Position numbers and translations under genes: made by a program | The notes under the pieces: model-generated | What the model was told of the DNA's origin: nothing | Databases searched by the model: none | The model's input: the letters and a program-made list of their open reading frames with translations, nothing else | In this document: positions 17,367-24,993 of the stretch, piece by piece | Layout of the letters: each line of letters opens with the position of its first letter | How positions within the stretch are numbered: the first letter of the stretch is position 1 | Assembly: GCA_000746015.1 (NCBI GenBank) | Contig: JQKK01000016.1 | Span: 45,258 to 109,257 of the forward strand | Length of the DNA: 64,000 bases | Direction: 5' to 3' | From: Lachnospiraceae bacterium MA2020 | Lineage (GTDB): Bacteria > Bacillota > Clostridia > Lachnospirales > Lachnospiraceae

Positions 17367-18146
17367 TTACTTTAACCCTAGCTTAATCAAAGCAAGGTTT
17401 CTATAATCCCTGAGCTGGTGTACCCAGTGCGGGGTCTTTTCAAATCTTTCATAACGCTTAAGCGCTTCTTCGGAGAACATATCCTCAAAACCATCTTTTA
17501 TATAAGAACGGCAAGGATTGCATGTTCCGCATTTCTCCCCATTTACCGGAGTGAAGCAAAACCACACTCTCTTTGCAACTTCATCAAGTCCCATCTCCCT
17601 CAATATCCTAAACTCATCTTTCTTGAGAGTATTAAAAGACATCGGGAAACGCATCCTTCCAAAAACTGTCTTGATGTCCTCATCCGCTGTATCATTATCT
17701 ATTTCAAAATATGTATAACCGTTTTTCTCATGCTGCTGCACATTTCCATACTTCGCAACAGTATTTCTTCCCTTTGAATTAGGCGAAAGAACTAATGAAA
17801 CATAAAGCTCGCTCAAATCATGCTCTTTTGCAAATCTTGCAAGCCATCCGTACTGTGAGCCTATGCCTGACTTATCACGGATACGCTTATATGCCTCATT
17901 GATCTCAGTATCTTTTTTGATATCTTCTACCGGATATGTTATAAGCGGCAGTATCTTTGCCTTGGTATCCTTATCTGCACGCAGGATCTCCGCGATCTCC
18001 TCTATAGCCTTAAGCTCGTATTTCTGGGAGTCCCTATGCTTATCCAGTAAGTAATACGGCTGAATCTCAACCTCAAACCTGGAAAAATATGCTACTGTAT
18101 ATGTGGAATCAAGCCCTCCTGTCCACAGACAGTTTATACGTTCCAT
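17367..18146 (-). CDS. QueC-like PP-loop ATPase in a sialic acid operon, copy 1
   Basis: 259 residues. The N-terminal PP-loop WTGGLDST (8-15) matches SGGxDS, which binds ATP pyrophosphate. Near the C terminus Cys197, Cys206, Cys209 and Cys212 form C-x8-C-x2-C-x2-C, the zinc site of QueC (7-cyano-7-deazaguanine synthase/ExsB). QueC adenylates a carboxylate and turns it, via an amide, into a nitrile with ammonia. No queuosine pathway gene is nearby; instead it heads an operon with a UDP-HexNAc dehydrogenase, neuB and neuC. It probably activates a sugar carboxylate, for example for amidation (inference). It has its own promoter (18185-18213) and GGAGG. A paralogue is at 22010. The family call is firm; the substrate is unknown. 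Confidence 0.8.
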   Translation of the reverse strand: MERINCLWTGGLDSTYTVAYFSRFEVEIQPYYLLDKHRDSQKYELKAIEEIAEILRADKDTKAKILPLITYPVEDIKKDTEINEAYKRIRDKSGIGSQYGWLARFAKEHDLSELYVSLVLSPNSKGRNTVAKYGNVQQHEKNGYTYFEIDNDTADEDIKTVFGRMRFPMSFNTLKKDEFRILREMGLDEVAKRVWFCFTPVNGEKCGTCNPCRSYIKDGFEDMFSEEALKRYERFEKTPHWVHQLRDYRNLALIKLGLK

Positions 18147-18184
18147 CTTATTCCTCCAAACAAATCTTTCGCATCAACTTATCT

Positions 18185-18213
18185 ATTTTATCAGTGACAG
18201 CAATCTTTTTCAA
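18185..18213 (-). promoter_or_regulatory. Promoter of the QueC-like/dehydrogenase/neuB/neuC operon
   Basis: -35 TTGAAA (18208-18213), 17 bases, -10 TAAAAT (18185-18190) on the minus strand. The -10 and the following bases form TAAAATAGATAAGT (18177-18190), identical to the -10 region of the promoter at 27820. Confidence 0.7.
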
Positions 18214-18243
18214 GTTTTGGTTGTATAATATAGAAATAATTAC

Positions 18244-18276
18244 AAAAAGGAAGGGTTCAGAATTCCCTTCCTTTTA
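18244..18276 (-). terminator. Terminator after the flippase gene
   Basis: Perfect 11-bp stem (18245-18255 with 18265-18275), 9-base loop, T-run TTTTTG on the minus strand. It ends the second QueC-like operon (22789 to 18286) just before the promoter of the first. Confidence 0.9.
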
Positions 18277-18285
18277 CAATTTATT

Positions 18286-19695
18286 TTAAAAATATGCCTT
18301 TTTGATCTTATACATACCTGCAAGCGTTATTGTTCCAATAATAAATGCGATCACTATCCTGACTATCATATACGGATAGAGAAACGGTATGAAAAATGAA
18401 ATTGTAGACATTACTGCAAGAATTATAAAATTAAACTTATTGTCATACATTACTGTCAGACCACTCTTACGGCAAATAAGATAGTGCATAAGAAGAAGCA
18501 CCACAAAGCTTGCACATGTTGTATATGCTGCTGCCATGTATCCAAACATAGGTATGAAGATGGCATTCGTAATCAGATTAAAGCCTGCTGCTACAAATGT
18601 ACCCATAGTTACAAGGGCTGTCTTTTTTTCATACTGCTCAACATTTACATAATTTGTATAAGCAAACTTAAAACCGTAACCAAGCATTACTGGCGCTACA
18701 AGCATTTCAGTTCCTGCATAATCTTTCTTACCCAAAGATAATATCCATCTTACTTCTGGTGCTAATAGCACTGAGCCAAGCACTATAACAGAAAAGCCTG
18801 CCATATAATATCTATTGACCTTACGGATAATACCATAATCCTTTGCATGAAGCTTTTCAAAAAGCCACGGAACCATAGCCTGATTAAAGCAGGTCATCAA
18901 TGTTGCTACGATCATTCCACCCTGATATGCAAGCGAGTACATACCATTTGCCTCACTTCCGCATATCTTTGTGATCATCATCTTGTCACCAGAACCAAGC
19001 ACATTATTTGACAAAAGATGTGGTATCATTGGGACACTGTAAGCCGCAGCATATTTCCATGCATTAAAGTCAATGAGCTTTCGTCCCTTGTACATTACAT
19101 ATAAAAATACAACTGCATATATCACCATATTAGTGATTTCAGCACCCATTATCTTACCAAAGAGCCTATTTCGGCACGAATATGCCATAAAGAGAGATAC
19201 AAAAGTCGAACTCAATGAGATAAAAATCGAAATCGCAACCTGTACTTTGTACTTTTGCTGTATCCTATGCTTTGCCTGCAATATATCAAGTGATGGTGCT
19301 ATTAACAGCTCAAGGAACATCACATGGATATATATCATGTCAAAGCCAAATAGATTTACAAAAAAATCCTGAAACAGCATTACAATAAAGTAGAAGAATG
19401 CTGTTGACGCTGTTCCAAAAAATGTTATTGACGAAAGATATTGATCAAAATTATCCTCATAATCAAACTTTGCTCTGGAAACAGAAGACTTAAGATTTAA
19501 TGTACAAAGAACCGCCGCCATTGAAAACCAGGCCGCAAAATTAGACTGTATTCCATACTCCTTCTTCGTCAGAAGCGTAACAAATATCGGTCCGCTTATA
19601 AACCCGATTCCCTTTCGCAAAAAGGAGCTCGCCGTATACCACACGCCGGCCTTCAACGCTTTTTTTGAATGTTCGTCTGTTTTTGTTTTACTCAT
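18286..19695 (-). CDS. Wzx-type polysaccharide flippase (MOP superfamily)
   Basis: 469 residues, about 12-14 membrane helices, with the N-terminal KAGVWYTASSFLRKGIGFISGPIFVTLLTKKEYG pattern of lipid-linked oligosaccharide flippases. Its role would be to move undecaprenyl-linked repeat units across the membrane. It follows the GT-B-like gene with 3 bases between the TAA and the ATG and no visible ribosome site, so translation is probably coupled. It is the last gene of the second QueC-like operon; a strong terminator follows. Confidence 0.85.
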   Translation of the reverse strand: MSKTKTDEHSKKALKAGVWYTASSFLRKGIGFISGPIFVTLLTKKEYGIQSNFAAWFSMAAVLCTLNLKSSVSRAKFDYEDNFDQYLSSITFFGTASTAFFYFIVMLFQDFFVNLFGFDMIYIHVMFLELLIAPSLDILQAKHRIQQKYKVQVAISIFISLSSTFVSLFMAYSCRNRLFGKIMGAEITNMVIYAVVFLYVMYKGRKLIDFNAWKYAAAYSVPMIPHLLSNNVLGSGDKMMITKICGSEANGMYSLAYQGGMIVATLMTCFNQAMVPWLFEKLHAKDYGIIRKVNRYYMAGFSVIVLGSVLLAPEVRWILSLGKKDYAGTEMLVAPVMLGYGFKFAYTNYVNVEQYEKKTALVTMGTFVAAGFNLITNAIFIPMFGYMAAAYTTCASFVVLLLMHYLICRKSGLTVMYDNKFNFIILAVMSTISFFIPFLYPYMIVRIVIAFIIGTITLAGMYKIKKAYF

Positions 19696-19698
19696 ATA

Positions 19699-21132
19699 TT
19701 ATTTAATTATTTCTTTTATTTTTTCTACTATCTTAGTCATTGAATCTTCCGCCCAAAATTCACTTGCATCATAATTCACATGACCGGTTTCATTAGAGAT
19801 CATCTCCACAAAATCCTCTGCCGTTCTAAAGCTCTTTGCAAAGCCTTTATCGCACAAAATCTTCATCGGAGCTGACTGCGGTATATCCCAGATGAAAGTT
19901 TCAAGCTCAAAACTCATACCTTCATAAACAGCCGTTGACTCTACTCCGACCTGCATGCTGCTCCGCGCAAAAAGAGAATAAAGCGGAGTCTTGACCTCAT
20001 CTATTACCTCTATATCAGAAGATGCCAATGCTTTATATTTCTCTCTCCACCCTTCAATCTCTCTTGGATGAAGCTTGTATATGATATGAAGATCATTATT
20101 AAGTTCCTTCATTTTTACAGCAAGCTCTGACATCTGAGCGCCGTACTTCCTGCTAGAAAGGAAAATAACAGTATTTTTGTCATGCTGCCAGGACTCACGC
20201 GGATATGCTTTCATCATCATATCATGATAAGGGAATCCCAGAGAACATATATGCTCATCATCAAGCGGTATCCCTGTTGCATCCTTCCAAAAGCTGGCAA
20301 ATGCAAAATACCAGTCCGTAAACTGTCTTGTGCGCGTTCCTTCCGGAAACCAGTTTAAGAGCGCACCGGTGCCATGCTGAAGCTCTATTGTAGGAATCTT
20401 AAGATCATGTGCGATCTCATTTATTATCTTAGTATTTACACTTCCACTGACAACTTCAACTATCACCTTAGGATTTAAGTTTTCTATAAATTTCCTGTAT
20501 CTTGGATATCTGAATTTATAAAAGAAATACAGTGCTGTAGCTCTCTCGCAAAAGCTCTTGAACTTAGGATTAAATCCGTAATTGTCCTTTAAATCATTGA
20601 AAGGCTCACGCATATCATTTTCGATCTTTGCTCTAACCTTTGCATAGAGCCCCGGTCTGAAAGTCTTTACGAAATATCTGTAGATATAACTCATGACCTC
20701 AAGACGATAATTGTAAACAACGTTTTTAGAATAAACTTCATCCTTTTTTAAACGCTGCTTACCAACTCTCTCAAGCGTCACTGAATTCGGAAAATGATCT
20801 GCTATATAGTCCGTATAGATGCTTACCATCTTACCATCCAAAAGCTGACGCCTCGGATGGCAGATAAACAGCGCATCAACATCTTTTTTATCTGTTTTTA
20901 ATGTATGAAGCAGCTGCCAGATTACATCCTTAACCTTATCAAATCCAAGCTCAAGCCCCTTTTTCTCCATATTTTTGTAAAAAGGAGGCTCTGTTCCTGC
21001 GAGCTCATCATTGAAAGACATGAACATGTCGCGGCGCATATAGTTCCAGTATTGAAAACCATTTACATTTACACCGTTTAATAGATTATGTTTCATCTCC
21101 CATTCATGGTATGGCTTAGGCGTTGTACTCAT
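19699..21132 (-). CDS. Putative GT-B-fold glycosyltransferase of a surface glycan
   Basis: 477 residues, no membrane segments. I do not recognise the exact family. The C-terminal half has features of nucleotide-binding GT-B folds: IPTIELQHGTGA, then YKLHPREIEGW with an His-Pro motif as in polysialyltransferases and CDP-glycerol transferases, then SSMQVGVESTAVYEGMSFELETFIW, the donor-site block seen in capsule enzymes. With neuA/B/C in the locus, a CMP-sialic-acid-using transferase is attractive but unproven. It overlaps the radical SAM gene by four bases (ATGA), so the two are tightly coupled, and the flippase follows. Confidence 0.55.
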   Translation of the reverse strand: MSTTPKPYHEWEMKHNLLNGVNVNGFQYWNYMRRDMFMSFNDELAGTEPPFYKNMEKKGLELGFDKVKDVIWQLLHTLKTDKKDVDALFICHPRRQLLDGKMVSIYTDYIADHFPNSVTLERVGKQRLKKDEVYSKNVVYNYRLEVMSYIYRYFVKTFRPGLYAKVRAKIENDMREPFNDLKDNYGFNPKFKSFCERATALYFFYKFRYPRYRKFIENLNPKVIVEVVSGSVNTKIINEIAHDLKIPTIELQHGTGALLNWFPEGTRTRQFTDWYFAFASFWKDATGIPLDDEHICSLGFPYHDMMMKAYPRESWQHDKNTVIFLSSRKYGAQMSELAVKMKELNNDLHIIYKLHPREIEGWREKYKALASSDIEVIDEVKTPLYSLFARSSMQVGVESTAVYEGMSFELETFIWDIPQSAPMKILCDKGFAKSFRTAEDFVEMISNETGHVNYDASEFWAEDSMTKIVEKIKEIIK

Positions 21133-22001
21133 TGAAGCTGCTCTCCTGCAGGAATGCGGATACGTTTAGCATGATCACAGTAGTTACATGCATCCGCATA
21201 GTCGATAGTAAGGAACTTGCGGAGCTCTTTGCGAAACTCTTTATCTGTGCGAGGCTTTCTGATATCAAAGCTGTCATGCTCTCCATCCATAAGCCCAAGA
21301 TCAGCAAGTGATGATGCTCTTGCACAGGTATAAATCTTTCCGTTAAGCATTGTACGGCAGTATCTTGAGGAATAGCACTGATTGTACTCCATAGCAAGCT
21401 GTGCCTTGCCCTTGCCTCTGCACTCTGTATTTCCCGGATCTGCCCAATACTCTGACACTGTATGGCTGCATGGTATTCCCTTAGCCTTACATGCTGCCAT
21501 AAATTCATCAGGCTTCTGTGTAGGCACGCCATAGTCACTGATAACTATCTTCTTGCACTTAAGTGCTGCAATCTGATCAAGGAGTGCTTCATCCGGGATA
21601 ACTGTAGCGTTTGTAGTAAACGCAATACACATAACCTTCGGATGATCCTTAAATGCATCTATAACCTTACCAAGCTCAGGATATACAAATGGCTCTCCGC
21701 CGAGAAGCTCAAGCTTGATGCAATAGTCTGTATGTGAAAGAAGCGTCCTGATATCTGATATAACCTGATCTGCCGGGATATGATAAGGCTTATCAAAGCA
21801 TGGCATGAGGTTATTGCAGTGCGCACACTTAAGTGAGCACTTTGTTGTAAGCACGCATACGATTACAGGATATGTAACTGCGTTTGGTTTTACAAGATTC
21901 CATACAAGCTTTGCAAGACCGAAAACTGACTTCTTGCCTGGTATAACATGCAGATACTCTCTTATGCTCGGTCTGAAAACTCTTCTATAATATGATGCCA
22001 T
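21129..22001 (-). CDS. Radical SAM enzyme with C-terminal extra Cys clusters
   Basis: 290 residues. The radical SAM cysteines are Cys55, Cys59 and Cys62 (CxxxCxxC), followed by the GGEP motif (LLGGEPFVYPE) for SAM binding. The C-terminal third holds further cysteines (CRG, NQCYSSRYC, YTCARA, ACNYC), suggesting SPASM-like auxiliary iron-sulfur clusters. The start at 22001 uses GAGGG 5 bases upstream. It sits between a QueC-like gene and a GT-B-like gene, overlapping the latter. A QueE role (deazaguanine ring) is unlikely because QueE lacks this C-terminal cysteine set. Modification of a nucleotide sugar, or of a peptide linked to the polymer, is possible; the reaction is unknown. Confidence 0.8.
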   Translation of the reverse strand: MASYYRRVFRPSIREYLHVIPGKKSVFGLAKLVWNLVKPNAVTYPVIVCVLTTKCSLKCAHCNNLMPCFDKPYHIPADQVISDIRTLLSHTDYCIKLELLGGEPFVYPELGKVIDAFKDHPKVMCIAFTTNATVIPDEALLDQIAALKCKKIVISDYGVPTQKPDEFMAACKAKGIPCSHTVSEYWADPGNTECRGKGKAQLAMEYNQCYSSRYCRTMLNGKIYTCARASSLADLGLMDGEHDSFDIRKPRTDKEFRKELRKFLTIDYADACNYCDHAKRIRIPAGEQLQ

Positions 22002-22009
22002 AATTTCCC

Positions 22010-22789
22010 TCAATTCCTATGTAATAATACATCTATGTAACTTCCAAGGCGTACCTTCCACTCAGGTACTCCCGCCTTATGCTGCGCATATCTCTTGAGC
22101 TGAGCCTTGGTAAATCTCCACTCCTGCCCTGACTCAACAGTAGTCTCACATGGATGGCAATATCCGCAAGGATGCCCAAGCACAGGTGTATGGCAAAACC
22201 ATGTCTTCTCAACGATGTCACCATAGCCCATGTCACGAAGAATCTTCTCTTCCTCGCTCTTTGTAAGGTCAAATGTCTCAGACATATTGAAATCACCAAA
22301 AAGAACCTTAAGATCCTCGGTCGCATTATCCATATCTATAACGTAATATGTACGTCCTGTGCAGTTTGTCTTTGTAAGAACTCCACCATTATCTTCCAGG
22401 CATTTTCTAAGCTTTGAAGCATCACAGATAGGTTTAACCGGTGAGTAAAACAGTCCCTTGATGTCATGGTTTCTTACATAGCGGGCAATCCACTCATACT
22501 GACTTCCCATATCCGCTTTCTTCTTTATTCCTCTGAAAGCGTTCGTCACGACTTCATCATCAGGTATCTCATCCGGTCTGATAACGATCAACGGCAATAT
22601 CTTTGCCTTAGTCTCAGGATGTTTCAGTAAGAGCTCTCGTATAGCGTCCATTGCTGCAAGCTCATACTTTTCTGATTTCCTGCCATTTCTTAAATAATAT
22701 GGCTGGATCTCTATATCATATCTTGAATAGACAATCATTGTATATGTGGAATCAAGACCGCCTGTCCACATAATATTAAATCGTTCCAT
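22010..22789 (-). CDS. QueC-like PP-loop ATPase, copy 2
   Basis: 259 residues, same length as copy 1 and clearly paralogous: WTGGLDSTYT (8-17), IEIQPYYL, KAKILPLI, GSQYxWxAR. The zinc-site cysteines are Cys199, Cys208, Cys211 and Cys214 with QueC spacing (C-x8-C-x2-C-x2-C). The middle part (about 115-150) diverges from copy 1, suggesting a different substrate pocket. First gene of the operon with the radical SAM enzyme (8-base gap), GT-B-like protein and flippase, driven by a consensus promoter at 22853-22882, with AAAGGAAACT before the ATG. No queC context (queD, queE, queF, folE) is present. It probably activates a carboxylate of a glycan precursor (inference). Confidence 0.8.
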   Translation of the reverse strand: MERFNIMWTGGLDSTYTMIVYSRYDIEIQPYYLRNGRKSEKYELAAMDAIRELLLKHPETKAKILPLIVIRPDEIPDDEVVTNAFRGIKKKADMGSQYEWIARYVRNHDIKGLFYSPVKPICDASKLRKCLEDNGGVLTKTNCTGRTYYVIDMDNATEDLKVLFGDFNMSETFDLTKSEEEKILRDMGYGDIVEKTWFCHTPVLGHPCGYCHPCETTVESGQEWRFTKAQLKRYAQHKAGVPEWKVRLGSYIDVLLHRN

Positions 22790-22852
22790 AGTTTCCTTTC
22801 AGCAGCAAGTGCTTCGGACTGTGCTTAACGTTTACGTCTTCTTATCCGATTG

Positions 22853-22882
22853 ATTATATTACTTTAATTGTTATAATGTCAA
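22853..22882 (-). promoter_or_regulatory. Consensus promoter of the QueC-like/radical SAM operon
   Basis: Perfect -35 TTGACA (22877-22882), 18 bases, perfect -10 TATAAT (22853-22858), minus strand. This is the best sigma-A-type match in the glycan locus. A leader of about 55 bases follows without obvious structure. Confidence 0.8.
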
Positions 22883-22900
22883 ATTTGCCAAAACTTATGT

Positions 22901-22941
22901 AAAAATCGAGTAGGAGGAAAAGTTCCTCCTACTCGATTTTT
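22901..22941. terminator. Perfect 19-bp terminator hairpin
   Basis: Arms 22901-22919 and 22923-22941 are perfectly complementary with a 3-base loop. The A/T ends give a T-run on both strands. It closes the YidC-sulfatase/CDP-glycerol/cytidylyltransferase operon and insulates the next promoter. Confidence 0.9.
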
Positions 22942-22969
22942 ACTGTTCTCTTTCAGCACACAACGTCAC

Positions 22970-23710
22970 TTAAAGATCTCCAAATAATTTCGAGGCAGCT
23001 TTCAGATCTGTCTCATTGTCGATTTCATACCATTTTTCTCCACTCAGTCTTCTGGCTCTGAGAGGCTGTCCCTCCAGATCTTTTATTATTCCAAGGACAG
23101 TTTCATAATAAACATTATCTCCCATTGCCGTTCTGTATGCTTCCATAAAAGGCACATAATATTTCGCCGAAAAGTTTTTGCTGAATTTATACATGTTTAC
23201 AGTCTTATAGTACTCTCCAGCATCCTCTTCTTTGAAATATTTCCCAAGGACAAAGTCAACTATCTCATCTTCATCATTAAGCTTTACGCACGTTCCATCC
23301 ATCCAGTCATCATATTTATCAACCAGAGCCACAGAATCCCTGCTATCCTCTGCAAGACCCTTCAGAATGCCCTTCTCTACTATCAGATCAGATTCCAGCA
23401 AAAGTGTATCATCTTTTAAGAGATACTCATCCGCAAGATACAGCGAATAAATATTGTTGGTCTTGTCATATATCTCATTTTCTACGAACACAAGCGGTGT
23501 TTTTATGCCAAGTCCCTTTATGTACTCCTCCAAAAGACCACTCCTATATCCGGTAACAATTATGATCTGATTCAGATTTAATTCGTCAAGATCACGAAGC
23601 ATCCTCTCTATCAGAGATACTCCATTAACCTCAACCATACACTTGGTACTGTCTTTTGTATATTCTTTCAGACGCTTACCCATTCCGGCAGCCAAAATCA
23701 AAGCCTGCAT
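22970..23710 (-). CDS. LicC-like nucleotidyltransferase (phosphoalcohol cytidylyltransferase)
   Basis: 246-residue sugar-nucleotidyltransferase fold: LILAAGMGKRLKEYTKDSTKCMVEVNG at the N terminus, TNNIYSLYLADEYL and ESDLIVEKG in the middle. The TNNIYSLY block is typical of LicC phosphocholine cytidylyltransferases and PntC phosphonate relatives. The likely reaction is CTP plus a phospho-alcohol (choline-, ethanolamine- or polyol-phosphate) to the CDP-alcohol. It starts 2 bases after the stop of the CDP-glycerol-type transferase gene, with GGAG 7 bases upstream, so the two probably act in sequence: one makes the CDP-donor, the other uses it. The identity of the alcohol is unknown. Confidence 0.7.
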   Translation of the reverse strand: MQALILAAGMGKRLKEYTKDSTKCMVEVNGVSLIERMLRDLDELNLNQIIIVTGYRSGLLEEYIKGLGIKTPLVFVENEIYDKTNNIYSLYLADEYLLKDDTLLLESDLIVEKGILKGLAEDSRDSVALVDKYDDWMDGTCVKLNDEDEIVDFVLGKYFKEEDAGEYYKTVNMYKFSKNFSAKYYVPFMEAYRTAMGDNVYYETVLGIIKDLEGQPLRARRLSGEKWYEIDNETDLKAASKLFGDL

Positions 23711-23712
23711 TT

Positions 23713-24990
23713 TTATTCTCCCACTACTTCTTCTGTTTTTTTCCGAGTATGCTCCAGTTCCTCATGCTTACCCACAAGATAATCTACTGTACGCACAGCT
23801 GCCTCTCCGGCATACTCCCATCTTTCACTTCTCAGCTCGTTTCTTCCACTTCTCAGCGGATCTTCAACTATAAGTCTGTCTATCAGTTCCTTGATATTCT
23901 CAAAGTCGTTCTCATTAAACAACTGTCCTATGCGCTTGTGCGCATCAAATCTGTACAGACCTTCTCTTTCCAGCCACCACGCATCATATGGTGACAGATC
24001 AAATGAAGTATCCGCATATAAAACCGGTTTATCAAAAACCAGTGCATAGTCAAAAATTACACTTGAGAAGTCAGTTATCATGATATCTGCTTCATTCAGA
24101 ACATCAAAGTTGTCATTATCACGATTCCAATGCATCTTCTCGCTTTCCGGGTACTGCTTCTGCAGTGATTCCATGAGCGGAATTTCTGAAACAAAGGACT
24201 GTGGATGCGGACGAACAATTATATTGTAGCCTGTTTTCTGCAGAGCTTCAATTAACTTTCCTCCAAATCTCGACAAAACAGAGCTCTTGCCCCATGAAGA
24301 TGCCACAAGTACTGTCCTTATACCATCTTTTTTACTCTTTGCATCATTAAGTCTTATCTTCATGACATCCATGTAAGCAGAACCAACATACGTAAGCTCT
24401 TTACGCTTTATAGTAGGACGAAGCTTCTCCATATTTCTGATATTCTTTTCCTGAATACTTCCGGAAAGAAGCACTGCATCATAAAAATCAAGACCGAACA
24501 TGCGATAAAGAGCACTGTCTCCCGTCGAATGAAAAGTATGAACATACCAGTCCACATTCTGTGAACGCTTCCACTGATATACGTCAAGCCCCGGCGTAGT
24601 AGATAAGAGTATTCCGGCCTTTGCAAAATTAAGCTTTGCAAAAGCCTTGTTACCCTCTCCTATGAACTCGCATTTAACATACTCGTATTTTTCATTAAGT
24701 GCCGGATCATTAGCTGCTGCGGTCCAGTACTCAAGAGGGATCTTCCTTCTTTCAAACTCATCGCAAACCGGCTTAAAGATATTCCAATACCATTTATTAT
24801 CGCTAAATATAAGATATGGTATTTTGTGAGTATCGGTTTTATCAACCTTTCCTCCACTTATCATAAACTTTACTTTCAACCATATCTTCTGTAAGAAAAA
24901 CAATACTGCTGCTGCAACGCCAACTATGACTGAGAACAGCATACTTCCCGTGCCGGGATCGATATAAAGTAATATTCCGTAATCGTTCAT
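23713..24990 (-). CDS. CDP-glycerol glycerophosphotransferase family protein (TagB/TagF-like)
   Basis: 425 residues: an N-terminal membrane segment preceded by YIDPGTGSML, then a GT-B domain. Landmarks are VHTFHSTGD, VGSAYMDVM, LVASSWGKSSVLSRFG, IVRPHPQSF with the catalytic-type His-Pro, and ADIMITDFSSVIFDYALVFDKPVLY. TagB/TagF enzymes transfer glycerophosphate from CDP-glycerol to teichoic acid precursors; relatives in capsule loci add other phospho-polyols. It lies 3 bases after the YidC-sulfatase fusion and directly before the LicC-like gene, one operon. Action on the cytoplasmic face is expected. Confidence 0.8.
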   Translation of the reverse strand: MNDYGILLYIDPGTGSMLFSVIVGVAAAVLFFLQKIWLKVKFMISGGKVDKTDTHKIPYLIFSDNKWYWNIFKPVCDEFERRKIPLEYWTAAANDPALNEKYEYVKCEFIGEGNKAFAKLNFAKAGILLSTTPGLDVYQWKRSQNVDWYVHTFHSTGDSALYRMFGLDFYDAVLLSGSIQEKNIRNMEKLRPTIKRKELTYVGSAYMDVMKIRLNDAKSKKDGIRTVLVASSWGKSSVLSRFGGKLIEALQKTGYNIIVRPHPQSFVSEIPLMESLQKQYPESEKMHWNRDNDNFDVLNEADIMITDFSSVIFDYALVFDKPVLYADTSFDLSPYDAWWLEREGLYRFDAHKRIGQLFNENDFENIKELIDRLIVEDPLRSGRNELRSERWEYAGEAAVRTVDYLVGKHEELEHTRKKTEEVVGE

Positions 24991-24993
24991 TTT

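Noticed and set aside
17367..22789. QueC-like genes as part of a QatABCD or type IV CBASS anti-phage system
   Set aside because: None of the partner genes (QatA/B/D, cyclic-nucleotide synthase, TGT- or OGG-like genes) is nearby; all neighbours are sugar or glycan enzymes.
17367..22789. Queuosine precursor operon
   Set aside because: No queD, queE, queF, folE or transporter; two diverged copies beside neuB, neuC and a flippase do not fit tRNA modification. The radical SAM protein lacks QueE character.
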